Of a DNA stretch of 64,000 bases, positions 44,282-57,816 are shown piece after piece. The stretch covers positions 1-64,000 of the forward strand of contig JABAQU010000017.1 in the NCBI GenBank assembly GCA_019187185.1, read 5' to 3'. The first letter of the stretch is position 1, and every line of letters begins with the position of its first letter. The notes under the pieces are model-generated. The model ran no database searches and was not told the origin of the DNA. It worked only from the letters and a program-made list of their open reading frames with translations. Origin of the DNA: Steroidobacteraceae bacterium (GTDB lineage: Bacteria; Pseudomonadota; Gammaproteobacteria; Steroidobacterales; Steroidobacteraceae). Both the position numbers and the translations under genes were made by a program.

Positions 44282-45056
44282 CCGCGCTGAACCCGTAGCG
44301 CGCGAAGGCAGCGCCGGCGACGGGGCCCGCCAGGAAATCGAGGAAGGCCGCACCGCCGGCGCGCGCGCCGACTGGCAGCGCCGCCGGGTACGTGATGGTT
44401 GGGTATGTCCCCGCCGGGAACACGCCGACGACCTTCACGTTCTTCTCGATCAGTGCGTCGGTCGCATAGACGATGCCGAGCGGCGCCTCGCCGCGCGCGA
44501 CGAACGCAAGCGCCGCACGGACGTTGTCGGCGTTCGCGAGCCGGTCAGCGACGCTCGCCCAGGCGCCGAGGTCCGTGAGCGCGGCCTGCGCATAGCGGCC
44601 CGCCGGCACCGTCGCGGGGTCGGCGATCGCGAGCCGGCCGTCGCCGAGCGCGGCCCGCAGGTCGAACCCGGGTGCGATCGCGAGCTGCACACGGCTGTCC
44701 GCCGGCGCAATGAGCACGAGCGCGTTGCGGGCGATGTCGCGGCGGCTCGCCGGTTCGATCAGCCGCCGCGTGGCGAGGTAGTCCATCCATGCCTCGTCGG
44801 CCGACACGAACACATCGACCTGCGCACCGGCCTCGATCTGCCGCGCGAGCGCCGAGCTCGCGGCGAACGACAGCGTCACCTTCGTGCCCGTCACCTTCGT
44901 GAACGTGGCGGCCAGATTCTCGAGCACGTCGGTCAAGGACGCTGCCGCGAACACCGTGATCGAAGATTCGTGCGCCTGCTGTGCCTCGCCTGCCTGCAGC
45001 GGCATCGCGGCCGCAAGGATGAGCGGGACGAGAAGGCGTGCCATCGACGAGTGCAT
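44256..45056 (-). CDS. modA: Molybdate ABC transporter substrate-binding protein
   Basis: 266 aa periplasmic binding protein. Signal peptide (MHSSMARLLVPLILAAAMPL, then QAGEAQQ), a mature N-terminal ITVFAAASLTDVLENLA with the oxyanion-binding Ser, and the central SFAASSALARQIEAGAQVDV matching the ModA pattern. It is last in the leftward mod cluster and separated from modB-modC by a ClC-type channel gene, an unusual order. Confidence 0.93.
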   Translation of the reverse strand: MHSSMARLLVPLILAAAMPLQAGEAQQAHESSITVFAAASLTDVLENLAATFTKVTGTKVTLSFAASSALARQIEAGAQVDVFVSADEAWMDYLATRRLIEPASRRDIARNALVLIAPADSRVQLAIAPGFDLRAALGDGRLAIADPATVPAGRYAQAALTDLGAWASVADRLANADNVRAALAFVARGEAPLGIVYATDALIEKNVKVVGVFPAGTYPTITYPAALPVGARAGGAAFLDFLAGPVAGAAFARYGFSAVTGARTAP

Positions 45057-45132
45057 GACCGATTGTCACCCATCGGGCGAATTGCGGCCACGGCCCGAGC
45101 CGTTCCACCGTCGGGCAGTGAAGTGCACAGGG

Positions 45133-46863
45133 CTAATCCGCCGCGTTGCCCGAAAGCCATCCTTCCCGCTTGAGCTCCTCCTCGTGTACCTGTCGCGTGA
45201 CACCGAGGAGGTCGCTGCGCGAAATGAGTCCGATCAGGCGCCGCGACTCCCTCGCCTCGACGACGGGCAGCCGTTCGACGCCGAGCGCCGCCATGCGCGC
45301 CGCGACCGAACGGCAGGTCTCGGTGGGGAGCGCGTACTCGAGGTCGCCGGCTGGAAGCACCGACACCACGGTCTTCGCGGTATCGGCGCGGGTCAACAGT
45401 TCACGCGTCGCAATGCCCCTCGCCTGGCCGTCGACGATGACCGGATACGCGCGGTATGGCTGCGTCGGCCCGAAATGGGTCGCGAGCGCCTCGGCGACTG
45501 TCTGCGTCCCGTCGATCGCGACCACCGACCGGGTCATGACTTCATCGATGAAATGCTGCTCGAGCGGATCGACGCCATACTCGCGAAACACATGGCGGCC
45601 GCGCCGCGCGATCTTCTCGGTCAGGATCGATCTCGGCACCATGACGACCGTGAAGCCATACGCGACGGCGCACGCAAGCAATGTCGGCAGCAGCGCGTTC
45701 AGGTCGTGCGTGAGGCCGAGCGCGAAGACGACGGCCGTCATCGGCGCGCGCATCGTGCCGCCGAGCGTGGCGGCCATGCACACGAGCGCCCACAGCCGCG
45801 GATCGCCGCCCGGCAGGTACGGACCGATGAGACACCCGAGCCCCGCCCCGATCATCAGCAACGGCGCGAGTATGCCGCCCGAAGTTCCCGAGCCGAGCGC
45901 GACCATCCACATCAGCAGCTTTGCGACCAGGAGTCCCGCCGCCACCGACATGGCCAGGTGATTTGCCAACAGGTCGCCGATGACGTCGTAGCCGACGCCG
46001 AAGGCACGCGGCTCGAGGAACCCGCCGATGCCGACCACCACACCGCCGAGCGCCGGCCACCACATCCAGTGGATCGGCAGGCGCGCAAACAGGTCCTCGA
46101 CGCGATAGAGGCCCGCCGTCATGGAAGCCGACAGCGCGCCGCTCGCAAAGCCCGCGACCACGCAGGAGCCGAGGGCCGCGAGGTGCGGCGGCGCCGTCTC
46201 GAGCGGGAACAGGGGGCCATCGGCGATGCACAGTGGCCGCAGGAATGCCGCGATCGAGCACGCGAGCGCCACCGGCAACAGGCTTCTCGGCCGCAATTCG
46301 AACAGCAGCAGCTCGACGGCGAGCAGTACCGCGGCGAGGGGCGTGCCGAACACCGCGGTCATGCCGGCCGTGGCGCCTGCGACCAGCAGGGCCTTGCGTT
46401 CCGCCGATGTCAGATGGAACGCCTGCGCGAGCAGTGACGCCACGGCCCCGCCGGTCATGATGATGGGCCCTTCCGCGCCGAACGGCCCGCCGCTGCCGAT
46501 CACGATGCTCGACGACAGCGGCTTCAGCACCGCGATCTTCGGTGCCATGCGGCTCTTGCCGTACAGGATCGCCTCGAGCGCTTCCGGAATGCCGTGCCCG
46601 CGCAACTGCTCGCTGCCGAAGCGGCACATCAGGCCGACGATCAGGCCGCCGAGCACCGGAGCGGCGATGACCCACGCGCCGAGCTGATGCGCTGCCGGCG
46701 AATGGTCCACGAGCGAAATCGTCTGGAAAAAGAACAGGTTCGTGAAAAAGCGTATGCCCGCGAGCAACAGCCACGCGCCGGCGGTGCTGAGCACGCCGAT
46801 GCCGAGCGCGAACAGGGACAGGCGCACCAGCCGCTGATCGAACGCAAAATCGCCCTTGTGCAC
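45133..46863 (-). CDS. ClC-family chloride channel/transporter with CBS domains
   Basis: 576 aa, GTG start at 46863 with GAGGG as ribosome-binding site. The anion selectivity loop GSGGPFGAEGP holds the gating glutamate; TSGGILAPLL is the later conserved pore motif. About 11-12 helices, then two CBS repeats (from about 440: MTRSVVAIDGTQTVAEAL and VERLPVVEARESRRLIG). The sequence cannot tell channel from H+/Cl- antiporter. It lies in the mod cluster; TAGAAT at 46896-46901 could be its own -10. Confidence 0.92.
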   Translation of the reverse strand: MHKGDFAFDQRLVRLSLFALGIGVLSTAGAWLLLAGIRFFTNLFFFQTISLVDHSPAAHQLGAWVIAAPVLGGLIVGLMCRFGSEQLRGHGIPEALEAILYGKSRMAPKIAVLKPLSSSIVIGSGGPFGAEGPIIMTGGAVASLLAQAFHLTSAERKALLVAGATAGMTAVFGTPLAAVLLAVELLLFELRPRSLLPVALACSIAAFLRPLCIADGPLFPLETAPPHLAALGSCVVAGFASGALSASMTAGLYRVEDLFARLPIHWMWWPALGGVVVGIGGFLEPRAFGVGYDVIGDLLANHLAMSVAAGLLVAKLLMWMVALGSGTSGGILAPLLMIGAGLGCLIGPYLPGGDPRLWALVCMAATLGGTMRAPMTAVVFALGLTHDLNALLPTLLACAVAYGFTVVMVPRSILTEKIARRGRHVFREYGVDPLEQHFIDEVMTRSVVAIDGTQTVAEALATHFGPTQPYRAYPVIVDGQARGIATRELLTRADTAKTVVSVLPAGDLEYALPTETCRSVAARMAALGVERLPVVEARESRRLIGLISRSDLLGVTRQVHEEELKREGWLSGNAAD

Positions 46864-46944
46864 GCGGTTCCCTCGCTGGCGGGTTCGGGCGGACGATTCT
46901 ACACGGGGCGATCCGCGCCCGGCCGCTGCCCCGCCGGGCAATCG

Positions 46945-48039
46945 CTACTCCGCCGGAAACGCATGGCTGCGCAGCGATACGGCCTTCACGAGCGCCCACA
47001 CCTCCGCGCCGGGCCGCAGCGACAGGGCCGCGACCGCATCACGCGTGATGTGCGCCACGACGCGGGCGCCGTCGAGGTCGATCAGCGCACGGCGCACATC
47101 GTCAGGCAGCGGATCGATCGTGACGATGCGGCCGCGCAGGGCATTGCGCACACTGAGCCCCTCGGGCGGCCGGTCGGAGAGGATCACGTCGCGCGCGAGC
47201 ACCTGCACGCGCAGCCGCTCGCCGGCGCGGGCGCTCGCCGTGTGGACGCGCAGCTCGCCTTCCCGTGCCACCCGCACCCGCGTGAGCCCCGTGTCGGGGT
47301 CGCGCGCGAGGACGTGCCCGTCGAGCACCGCGCCGACCGCGGTCGGCCCGACGATCGACGTGAGTGCAGGGTCGAGGCTCGCATCGCTCAGCGGACCTGC
47401 CGCGGCGACCCGCCCGGCATCGAGCACGACGAGATGGGTCGCGAGGCGCAGCACCTCGTCGAACGCGTGGCTCACGTAGATCATGGGAAGGCGCAGCCGC
47501 AGCCGCAGCGCCTCGAGGTAGGGCAGCACTTCCTCGCGCCGTGCGGCATCGAGCGAGGCGAGCGGCTCGTCGAGCAGCAGCAGGCGCGGCTGCGCGAGGA
47601 GCGCCCGCGCGAGTGCGACGCGCTGGCGCTCGCCGCCCGAGAGCGACCACGGCCGCCGCTCGAGGAGCGGCTCGAGCGCGAGCAGCGTGACGAGTTCGTC
47701 GAAACCGATCGCCTGGCTGCGGCCGCGCGCACGCGCGAGGCCGTAGCGCATGTTCGCCGCGACGGTCAGGTGCGGAAAGAGGCGCGCGTCCTGGAACACA
47801 TAGCCGATGCCGCGCCCTTCGGCAGGGACGCAGCGTCCGGCCGCCGTATCGAGCAGTACCTCGTCGCCGATCGCGATGCGGCCGCGATCCGGCCGCAGAA
47901 GCCCCCCGATGATGTTGACGAGGGTCGTCTTGCCGCAGCCCGAGCGGCCGAACAGCGCGACGACACCGGCCTCCGGCGCTTCGAAGCGTGCGTCGAGCTG
48001 GAACGCCCCGCGGCGCAGCGCGACATCGACATGGATCAT
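46945..48039 (-). CDS. modC: Molybdate ABC transporter ATP-binding protein
   Basis: 364 aa. Walker A GRSGCGKTT (31-39), signature LSGGERQRVALARALL (about 132-147), Walker B LLLLDEPLASLD, H-loop SHAFDEV. A C-terminal MOP/TOBE molybdate-binding domain is present (SVRNALRGRIVTIDPL). The ATG overlaps the modB stop (ATGA). Confidence 0.95.
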   Translation of the reverse strand: MIHVDVALRRGAFQLDARFEAPEAGVVALFGRSGCGKTTLVNIIGGLLRPDRGRIAIGDEVLLDTAAGRCVPAEGRGIGYVFQDARLFPHLTVAANMRYGLARARGRSQAIGFDELVTLLALEPLLERRPWSLSGGERQRVALARALLAQPRLLLLDEPLASLDAARREEVLPYLEALRLRLRLPMIYVSHAFDEVLRLATHLVVLDAGRVAAAGPLSDASLDPALTSIVGPTAVGAVLDGHVLARDPDTGLTRVRVAREGELRVHTASARAGERLRVQVLARDVILSDRPPEGLSVRNALRGRIVTIDPLPDDVRRALIDLDGARVVAHITRDAVAALSLRPGAEVWALVKAVSLRSHAFPAE

Positions 48040-48734
48040 GCGTGCCCCAGTGCGCGCCGCAGGCGCCGCGCCAGCCACTCGGACAGGGCGAGCCCCGAAA
48101 AACCAAGGACGATCGACAGCGCGGCGATGCGCGCCGCGGCCGCATCACCGCCGGGCGTCTGGATCGCAGTGTAGAGCGCGAGCGGCAGCGTGCGCGTTTC
48201 GCCCGGAATGTTCGAGACGAACGTGATCACCGCGCCGAACTCGCCGAGGCTCGCGGCGAAGGCAGTCACGGCGCCCGCCAGGATGCCCGGCAGCATCAAC
48301 GGCAGCGTGATCGAGAAAAACCGGTCGACCGGACCCGCGCCGAGCGTGCGCGCCGCGTCCTCGAGTCCGCGATCGACGGCCTCGAGCGACAGGCGCATCG
48401 CGCGCACCATGAGCGGGAACGACATCACGGCCGTCGCGAGCGCCGCCCCGGCGGTCGTGAACGCGAGCCGGATGCCGAAGCTGTCGTACAGCCAGCCGCC
48501 GATCACGCCGCGCCGGCCGAACAGCACGAGGAGGAGATACCCGACGACGACCGGCGGCAGCACGAGCGGCAGGTGCACGAACGCATCGAGCACGAAGCGG
48601 CCGCGAAAGCGACCGCGCACGAGGAGCCACGCGATCCAGGTCGCAAACGGCAGCGCCAGCAGCACGCTGCGCGCCGCGACCGCGAAGCTGAGCCGCAGCG
48701 CGTCGAGCTCGGCGGGCGTGAAGCCCATCAGCAC
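48036..48734 (-). CDS. modB: Molybdate ABC transporter permease
   Basis: 232 aa, five to six helices and the binding-protein-dependent transport signature (GAVTAFAASLGEFGAVITF). Start ATG at 48734 or 48728; the opening MGFTPAELDALRLSF is the common ModB start. It lies 9 bp past the glmU stop, so it may be co-transcribed with glmU. Confidence 0.94.
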   Translation of the reverse strand: MLMGFTPAELDALRLSFAVAARSVLLALPFATWIAWLLVRGRFRGRFVLDAFVHLPLVLPPVVVGYLLLVLFGRRGVIGGWLYDSFGIRLAFTTAGAALATAVMSFPLMVRAMRLSLEAVDRGLEDAARTLGAGPVDRFFSITLPLMLPGILAGAVTAFAASLGEFGAVITFVSNIPGETRTLPLALYTAIQTPGGDAAAARIAALSIVLGFSGLALSEWLARRLRRALGHA

Positions 48735-48743
48735 GAGGCCCCG

Positions 48744-50108
48744 TCAGGGCTTCTTCGTCGGCCGCTGCCAGCCATCGATCGTGACCTGCTTCGCGCGCTC
48801 GAGCGTGAGCTTGTCGGGCGGAGTGTCCTTCGTGATGACGGAACCGGCGCCAATCGTCGCGCGCGCGCCGATGCGTACTGGCGCAACCAGCATCGCGCCC
48901 GAGCCGATGAAAGCCCCGTCGTCGATGTGCGTGGGCGACTTGTTGACGCCGTCGTAATTGCACGTGACGGTACCCGCGCCGACATTGACCTTCGCACCGA
49001 TGACCGCGTCGCCGAGATAGGTGAGATGGTTCGACTTGCTGCCCTCGCCGAGCACGCTGTTCTTGACTTCGACAAAGTTGCCGATGTGTACGCCGCGCGC
49101 GAGTCGCGACGACGGCCGGAAGCGCGCGAACGGGCCGATGTTGCAGGCAGGGCCGATCTGCGCGCGGTCGATCACGCAGTTCGGAAACACCTGCGTGTCG
49201 GCGTCGATCTCGGTGTCGCGGATCACGCAGTTCGCGCCGATGCGTACACGGTCTCCCAGGCGCACACGGCCCTCGAACACGACGTTGACGTCGATCTCGA
49301 CGTCGCGCCCCACCTCGAGCGGCCCGCGCACGTCGACGCGCGCCGGGTCGACGAGCGTGACGCCGGCGTCCAGCAGTTCCTGCGCCCGGCGCGCACGATG
49401 CGCCGCCTCGACCTCGGCGAGCTGCCGCTTGTCGTTGATGCCCTGCACTTCGGTCGCCGAGGCGGCGACGAGCGGCGTCACCTTGACCTTCTCCTTCACC
49501 GCCATCGCCACGATGTCGGTGAGATACAGCTCACCCTGCGCGTTGTCGGCCCGCAGGCGCGACAGCCAGCGACGGAGCGGCTTCGCGGGTGCGACGAGCA
49601 CACCCGTGTTGCCCTCGCGGATGCGTTTCACGCGCGCGGTGGCATCCTTCTCCTCGACGATGCGCTGCACCTCGCCGCGCGCGCTGCGCACGATGCGGCC
49701 GTAGCCGGTGGGATCGTCGAGCGCCATCGTCAGGAGCGCGACGCGCTTCGGCCCGGCGAGCGCAACGAGCTGCCGGAGCGTGTCCGCGCGGATCAGCGGC
49801 ACGTCACCATAGAGCACGAGCACGAGATCCTGATCACCCACCTGCGGCATCGCCTGCGCGACGGCGTGGCCGGTGCCACGCTGCTCGGCCTGCAGCACCC
49901 AGGTCACGGGTGCCTCGGCGAGCGCCGCGCGCACGCGGTCACCTCCGTGGCCGTAGACGACGTGGATGGCGGCCGGCCCGATCGCCTGCGCCGTCTCGAT
50001 CACGTGCGCGAGGAGCGGCCGGCCGGCGAGCGGTTGCAGAACCTTCGGCAGGTCAGAGCGCATCCGCTTTCCCTGGCCTGCGGCGAGAATCACGACCGAA
50101 AGTGGCAT
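48744..50108 (-). CDS. glmU: Bifunctional UDP-GlcNAc pyrophosphorylase / glucosamine-1-P acetyltransferase
   Basis: 454 aa. The N-terminal nucleotidyltransferase has LAAGQGKRMRSDLPKVLQPL. The C-terminal left-handed beta-helix with hexapeptide repeats (EIDVNVVFEGRVRLGDRVRI) ends with the acetyl-CoA-binding residues around GAGSVITKDTPP. Makes UDP-GlcNAc for cell wall and lipopolysaccharide. The ATG at 50108 follows a TACAAT by only 6 nt. Confidence 0.97.
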   Translation of the reverse strand: MPLSVVILAAGQGKRMRSDLPKVLQPLAGRPLLAHVIETAQAIGPAAIHVVYGHGGDRVRAALAEAPVTWVLQAEQRGTGHAVAQAMPQVGDQDLVLVLYGDVPLIRADTLRQLVALAGPKRVALLTMALDDPTGYGRIVRSARGEVQRIVEEKDATARVKRIREGNTGVLVAPAKPLRRWLSRLRADNAQGELYLTDIVAMAVKEKVKVTPLVAASATEVQGINDKRQLAEVEAAHRARRAQELLDAGVTLVDPARVDVRGPLEVGRDVEIDVNVVFEGRVRLGDRVRIGANCVIRDTEIDADTQVFPNCVIDRAQIGPACNIGPFARFRPSSRLARGVHIGNFVEVKNSVLGEGSKSNHLTYLGDAVIGAKVNVGAGTVTCNYDGVNKSPTHIDDGAFIGSGAMLVAPVRIGARATIGAGSVITKDTPPDKLTLERAKQVTIDGWQRPTKKP

Positions 50109-50114
50109 GGCGCA

Positions 50115-50120
50115 ATTGTA
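50115..50120 (-). promoter_or_regulatory. glmU: -10 element for glmU, leaderless geometry
   Basis: TACAAT on the minus strand, then 6 nt and the ATG at 50108. Initiation would fall on or next to the start codon. No -35 match is seen. Confidence 0.4.
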
Positions 50121-50150
50121 TCCGAGCGCCGCGTGGAGGTAGGACGAGCC

Positions 50151-50183
50151 CGGTGGGAGCGGTCGGCCATGACCGCAATCCGG
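50151..50183. repeat. REP-like palindromic element
   Basis: The core GCGGTC (50159-50164) and GACCGC (50171-50176) are flanked by GGTGGGA and AATCCGG. The GTGGGAGCGG ... CCGC layout resembles the intergenic palindromes spread widely in Pseudomonas/Xanthomonas-type genomes. A second copy was not seen in this window. Confidence 0.45.
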
Positions 50184-50375
50184 TGTCGGATCCGGGGCGA
50201 CGTCGGGGTTCCGTGACACGCAGCAGACTCTGGAATTCAAGGGTGATCACGCCCCTTCGCATGCAGGGCACGCACCGCGGATGGTGCTCCTGTCGCCGCG
50301 GCCGGACATTACGGTCGCACGCGGCGAGCGATAGGGTCGGCCTCGCGCATCCAGCAAACGCAGAGGAGAGGAGAC

Positions 50376-50648
50376 ATGAAACGACTGATCATCGTGGCCG
50401 CGGCGCTGTTCGCGGGCAGCACGCTCGCCGCCGATAACGCGGCGACCCCCGCGTCATTCGAGTCGCTCGACCGGAACGCCGATGGCCGGATCACGGCGGG
50501 CGAGGCAGCCGGCGACCGGAACTTCGCGGCGAATTTCTCCGCGGTCGATGCCGACAGCGACGGCGCCGTGTCGAAGGAGGAGTTCGCGAAGTGGGAGGCG
50601 TCTGCGAAGCCGCAGTCGTCTGCGGCCGATCCGGAGCCGGCGCACTGA
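50376..50648 (+). CDS. Small exported EF-hand calcium-binding protein
   Basis: 90 aa. Signal peptide MKRLIIVAAALFAGSTLAAD followed by two EF-hand loops: DRNADGRITAGE (32-43) and DADSDGAVSKEE (58-69), each with calcium-ligand positions Asp/Asn/Asp and Glu at 12. A strong purine ribosome-binding site (GAGGAGAGGAGAC) precedes the ATG. Calcium sensor or buffer of the periplasm; role unknown. Confidence 0.9.
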   Translation: MKRLIIVAAALFAGSTLAADNAATPASFESLDRNADGRITAGEAAGDRNFAANFSAVDADSDGAVSKEEFAKWEASAKPQSSAADPEPAH

Positions 50649-50671
50649 CACTGCCGTCCCGCCCGGGCGCA

Positions 50672-50703
50672 TTCCCCGCGGGTCTGGAGCGGCCCGCGGG
50701 GAA
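50672..50703. terminator. Bidirectional hairpin between EF-hand gene and atp operon
   Basis: TTCCCCGCGGG (50672-50682) and CCCGCGGGGAA (50693-50703) form a perfect 11-bp stem with a 10-nt loop, between the convergent EF-hand gene and atpC. The terminal TT and AA pair but there is no extended T-tract. Confidence 0.6.
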
Positions 50704-50781
50704 CCGCGCGGCGCGGCAGGCCGCGTCGTCGGGACGCGGCCCGTCGCGATGGGCGCGGTTGTCCCGGCCGGTGGGGCTGCT

Positions 50782-51204
50782 TCAGCCCTTCAGTTTGCGC
50801 AGCTTCTCGATCAGCTTCAGCTGCGCCGCGGCGCGCGTGAGTTCGGCGAGCGCTTCGGCCTGGGAAATCTTGTCGACCTTGTCCTTGAGTGCCTCTTCCG
50901 CGCGCTGCTTCGCGGCGAGCGCAGCGGCCTCGTCGATGTCCTTGGCGCGCAGCGCGGTGTCGGCGAGCACGGTGACCTTCTTCGGCTGGATCTCGAGCAC
51001 GCCGCCGCCGACGAAGATCAGGTGCTCGGTGCCCTCGGGCGTCTGGATGCGCACTTCGCCGGCCTTCAGCAGCGAGAGGAGCGGTGCATGTCGCGGCGCA
51101 ATGCCGATGTCGCCCTCCGACGCCGGCACGAACACCATCTTCGCGGGACCCGAGAAGATCTCGCCTTCGGCACTCACGACATCGACGTTGATGGTGTCTG
51201 CCAC
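50782..51204 (-). CDS. atpC: ATP synthase epsilon subunit
   Basis: 140 aa. INVDVVSAEGEIFSGPAKMV start, HAPLLSLLKAGEV, and two C-terminal helices (RAKDIDEAAALAAKQRAEEA). Rotor subunit that can inhibit ATP hydrolysis. Last gene of the atp operon. Confidence 0.97.
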   Translation of the reverse strand: MADTINVDVVSAEGEIFSGPAKMVFVPASEGDIGIAPRHAPLLSLLKAGEVRIQTPEGTEHLIFVGGGVLEIQPKKVTVLADTALRAKDIDEAAALAAKQRAEEALKDKVDKISQAEALAELTRAAAQLKLIEKLRKLKG

Positions 51205-51216
51205 GACAGGGTTTCC

Positions 51217-52662
<1,446 letters not shown>

Positions 52663-53522
52663 TCAAACCGCCGCGGCGCCGCCCACGATCTCCGCGAGCT
52701 CCTTCGTGATCGCCGCCTGTCGCGCCTTGTTGTAGATGAGTTGCAGCTCGTTGATCAGCTTCCCGGCGTTGTCCGACGCCGCCTTCATCGCGACCATGCG
52801 CGCCGCCATTTCGGAGGCGACGTTCTCGACCGCACCGCGATACACCTGCGACTCGATGTAGCGCATCAGCACGCCGTCGAGGATGCCCGCCGCGCTCGGC
52901 TCGTAGATGTAGTCCCAGTGCTCGGCGAGGTCGGATGACTTCACCGGCTCGACCGGCAGCAGCTGCTCGACGGTCGGCTTCTGGGTCATCGTGTTGACGA
53001 ACTGCGCGTTCACCATGAACAGCCGGTCGATGCGGCCCTCGCGGTACGCATCGAGCATCACCTTGACCGTGCCGATCAGGTCCTTGACGTGCGGCCGGTC
53101 GCCGAGGTGCGTGATGTTGGCGAGGATCGGCAGGCCGAGCCGGCGGAAAAAGCCGAGGCCCTTCGAGCCGACGAGGCAAAGGTTCACGGTCGCACCCTGC
53201 TGCTGCCACTCGCGCATCAGGTAGATCGTGTTCTTGAAGATGTTGGCGTTGAGCCCGCCGCACAGTCCGCGGTCGGTCGAGATCACGATGATGCCGATCG
53301 CCTTCGGCTCGCGCGTCACCATGAACGGGTGGTGGTAATCCGGGTTCGCCTGCGTCAGGTGACCGATCGTCGCACGCATCTTTTCCGCGTACGGGCGCGC
53401 GAGGCGCATGCGGTCCTGGGCGCGACGCATCTTGCTCGTCGCGACCATCTGCATCGCCTTGGTGATCTTCTGCGTGCTCTTGACGCTGGCGATCTTGGTG
53501 CGGATTTCCTTGGTACCCGGCA

Positions 53523-53523
<1 letters not shown>
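52663..53523 (-). CDS. atpG: ATP synthase gamma subunit
   Basis: 286 aa. Central shaft: long N- and C-terminal helices ([20 protein letters not shown] and [20 protein letters not shown]) and [10 protein letters not shown] near residue 85. The ATG at 53523 shares one base with the atpA stop (TGATG). Confidence 0.97.
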
Positions 53524-55061
<1,538 letters not shown>

Positions 55062-55077
55062 GGGATGGGGTCCTTGA

Positions 55078-55614
55078 TCAATTCGTCATGGTCTGGCCGA
55101 GGCGCTCGAGCCGGCCTTTCAATGTGCCGTCGAGCACCAAGTCGCCGGCGCGCACCACGGCGCCGCCGATCAGCGTCGCATCGACGCTCGTGTGCAGGCG
55201 CACGGTGCGGTTCAACCGCCGCGTGAGCGCACGCGTGAACTTCTCCGTATCCGCGGGCGTGAGCGCGAGCGCGGAGACGATCTCGACATCGACCGTGCCC
55301 TCGGCTTCGGCCCGCAGCAGCGCAAACTGCGCGGCGATCTCCGGCAGCAGCGCGAGACGCCCGTTCTGCGCGAGCAGGCGCACGAAATTGCGCCCGTGCT
55401 CGTCCTCGCCACCGCCGGCGATCTCGAGCACGAAGTCGGCGATCGCCGTGCCCGTCACCTTCGGATTGCCGAGAAGCGCGGCGACGCGCTCGTCACGCAC
55501 CGTGAGTGCGGCGCGCTCGAGCAACTCGCCCCAGCGCCCGAGCGCCTTGGCGCCCTGCGCATGTTCGAACGCCGCGCGCGCGTATGGACGGGCGACGGTC
55601 GCGCTCTCAGCCAC
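55078..55614 (-). CDS. atpH: ATP synthase delta subunit
   Basis: 178 aa, GTG start at 55614 ([20 protein letters not shown]). [10 protein letters not shown] is the delta signature; the C-terminal part [20 protein letters not shown] is also typical. Connects F1 to the b stator. Overlaps the end of atpF by 8 bp. Confidence 0.95.
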   Translation of the reverse strand: MAESATVARPYARAAFEHAQGAKALGRWGELLERAALTVRDERVAALLGNPKVTGTAIADFVLEIAGGGEDEHGRNFVRLLAQNGRLALLPEIAAQFALLRAEAEGTVDVEIVSALALTPADTEKFTRALTRRLNRTVRLHTSVDATLIGGAVVRAGDLVLDGTLKGRLERLGQTMTN

Positions 55615-56086
55615 GCGCGATCTCCCCGGCGAGTTCGTCGAGCAGCTTCGCGTGCGCGGCCGGGTCGACTTCGCGCTGCAGCAGGCGCGCGGCGCCGGCC
55701 ACGGCGAGCGCACCGACCTCGCGCCGCAGCTCGTCGCGTGCGCGCGCGGTCTCGCTCGCGGCTTCCGCGCGCGCGCTGGCGAGCAGCCGCTCGCCTTCGG
55801 CGCCCGCTGCCTGCTTGGCGCCGTCGATCATTTCGTTCGAGCGCCGGTTCGCCTGGTCGAGGATCTGGTTGGCGCGCTCGCGCGCCTCGCGCACGACCGC
55901 GTCGGCGCGCGTCTTCGCCTCGTCGAGATCGCGCTGGCCGCGCTCGGCGGCTGCCAGCCCCTCGGCAATCTTCTTCTGCCGGTCAGTGATCGCCTGCGCA
56001 ATCGGCGGCACCACGAACTTCCAGAAAAACCAGAGCAGCAGCACGAACACGAGCATCTGCCCGATGAAAGTCGCGTTGACGGTCAT
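55607..56086 (-). CDS. atpF: ATP synthase b subunit
   Basis: 159 aa. One N-terminal membrane helix (about 5-26) and a long charged helix AAAERGQRDLDEAKTRADAV leading to a coiled-coil stator stalk. Usual gammaproteobacterial length. Confidence 0.96.
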   Translation of the reverse strand: MTVNATFIGQMLVFVLLLWFFWKFVVPPIAQAITDRQKKIAEGLAAAERGQRDLDEAKTRADAVVREARERANQILDQANRRSNEMIDGAKQAAGAEGERLLASARAEAASETARARDELRREVGALAVAGAARLLQREVDPAAHAKLLDELAGEIARG

Positions 56087-56108
56087 CGCCCGTCTCCTTC
56101 AGCGTGGA

Positions 56109-57676
<1,568 letters not shown>

Positions 57677-57753
57677 GTTCGGACGGGAGACGGCCTTCAG
57701 CCCAATTTTCCTTGCACGGCAGCCACTTAGGGCACCGTTTGCGAAGCGCGCGG

Positions 57754-57782
57754 ATTATAGGGGGGAAGGCCCCCGCCAGCAA
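57754..57782 (-). promoter_or_regulatory. Sigma-70-type promoter of the atp operon
   Basis: On the minus strand: TTGCTG (57777-57782), exactly 17 bp, then consensus TATAAT (57754-57759). The spacer contains GGGGGCCTTCCCCC, a short palindrome which may also be part of the parB transcript's terminator. Expected start near 57747, about 70 nt before the atpI ATG. Confidence 0.75.
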
Positions 57783-57816
57783 GAATTACGCGGGAACTAC
57801 GTAGGCAGGCACCACG

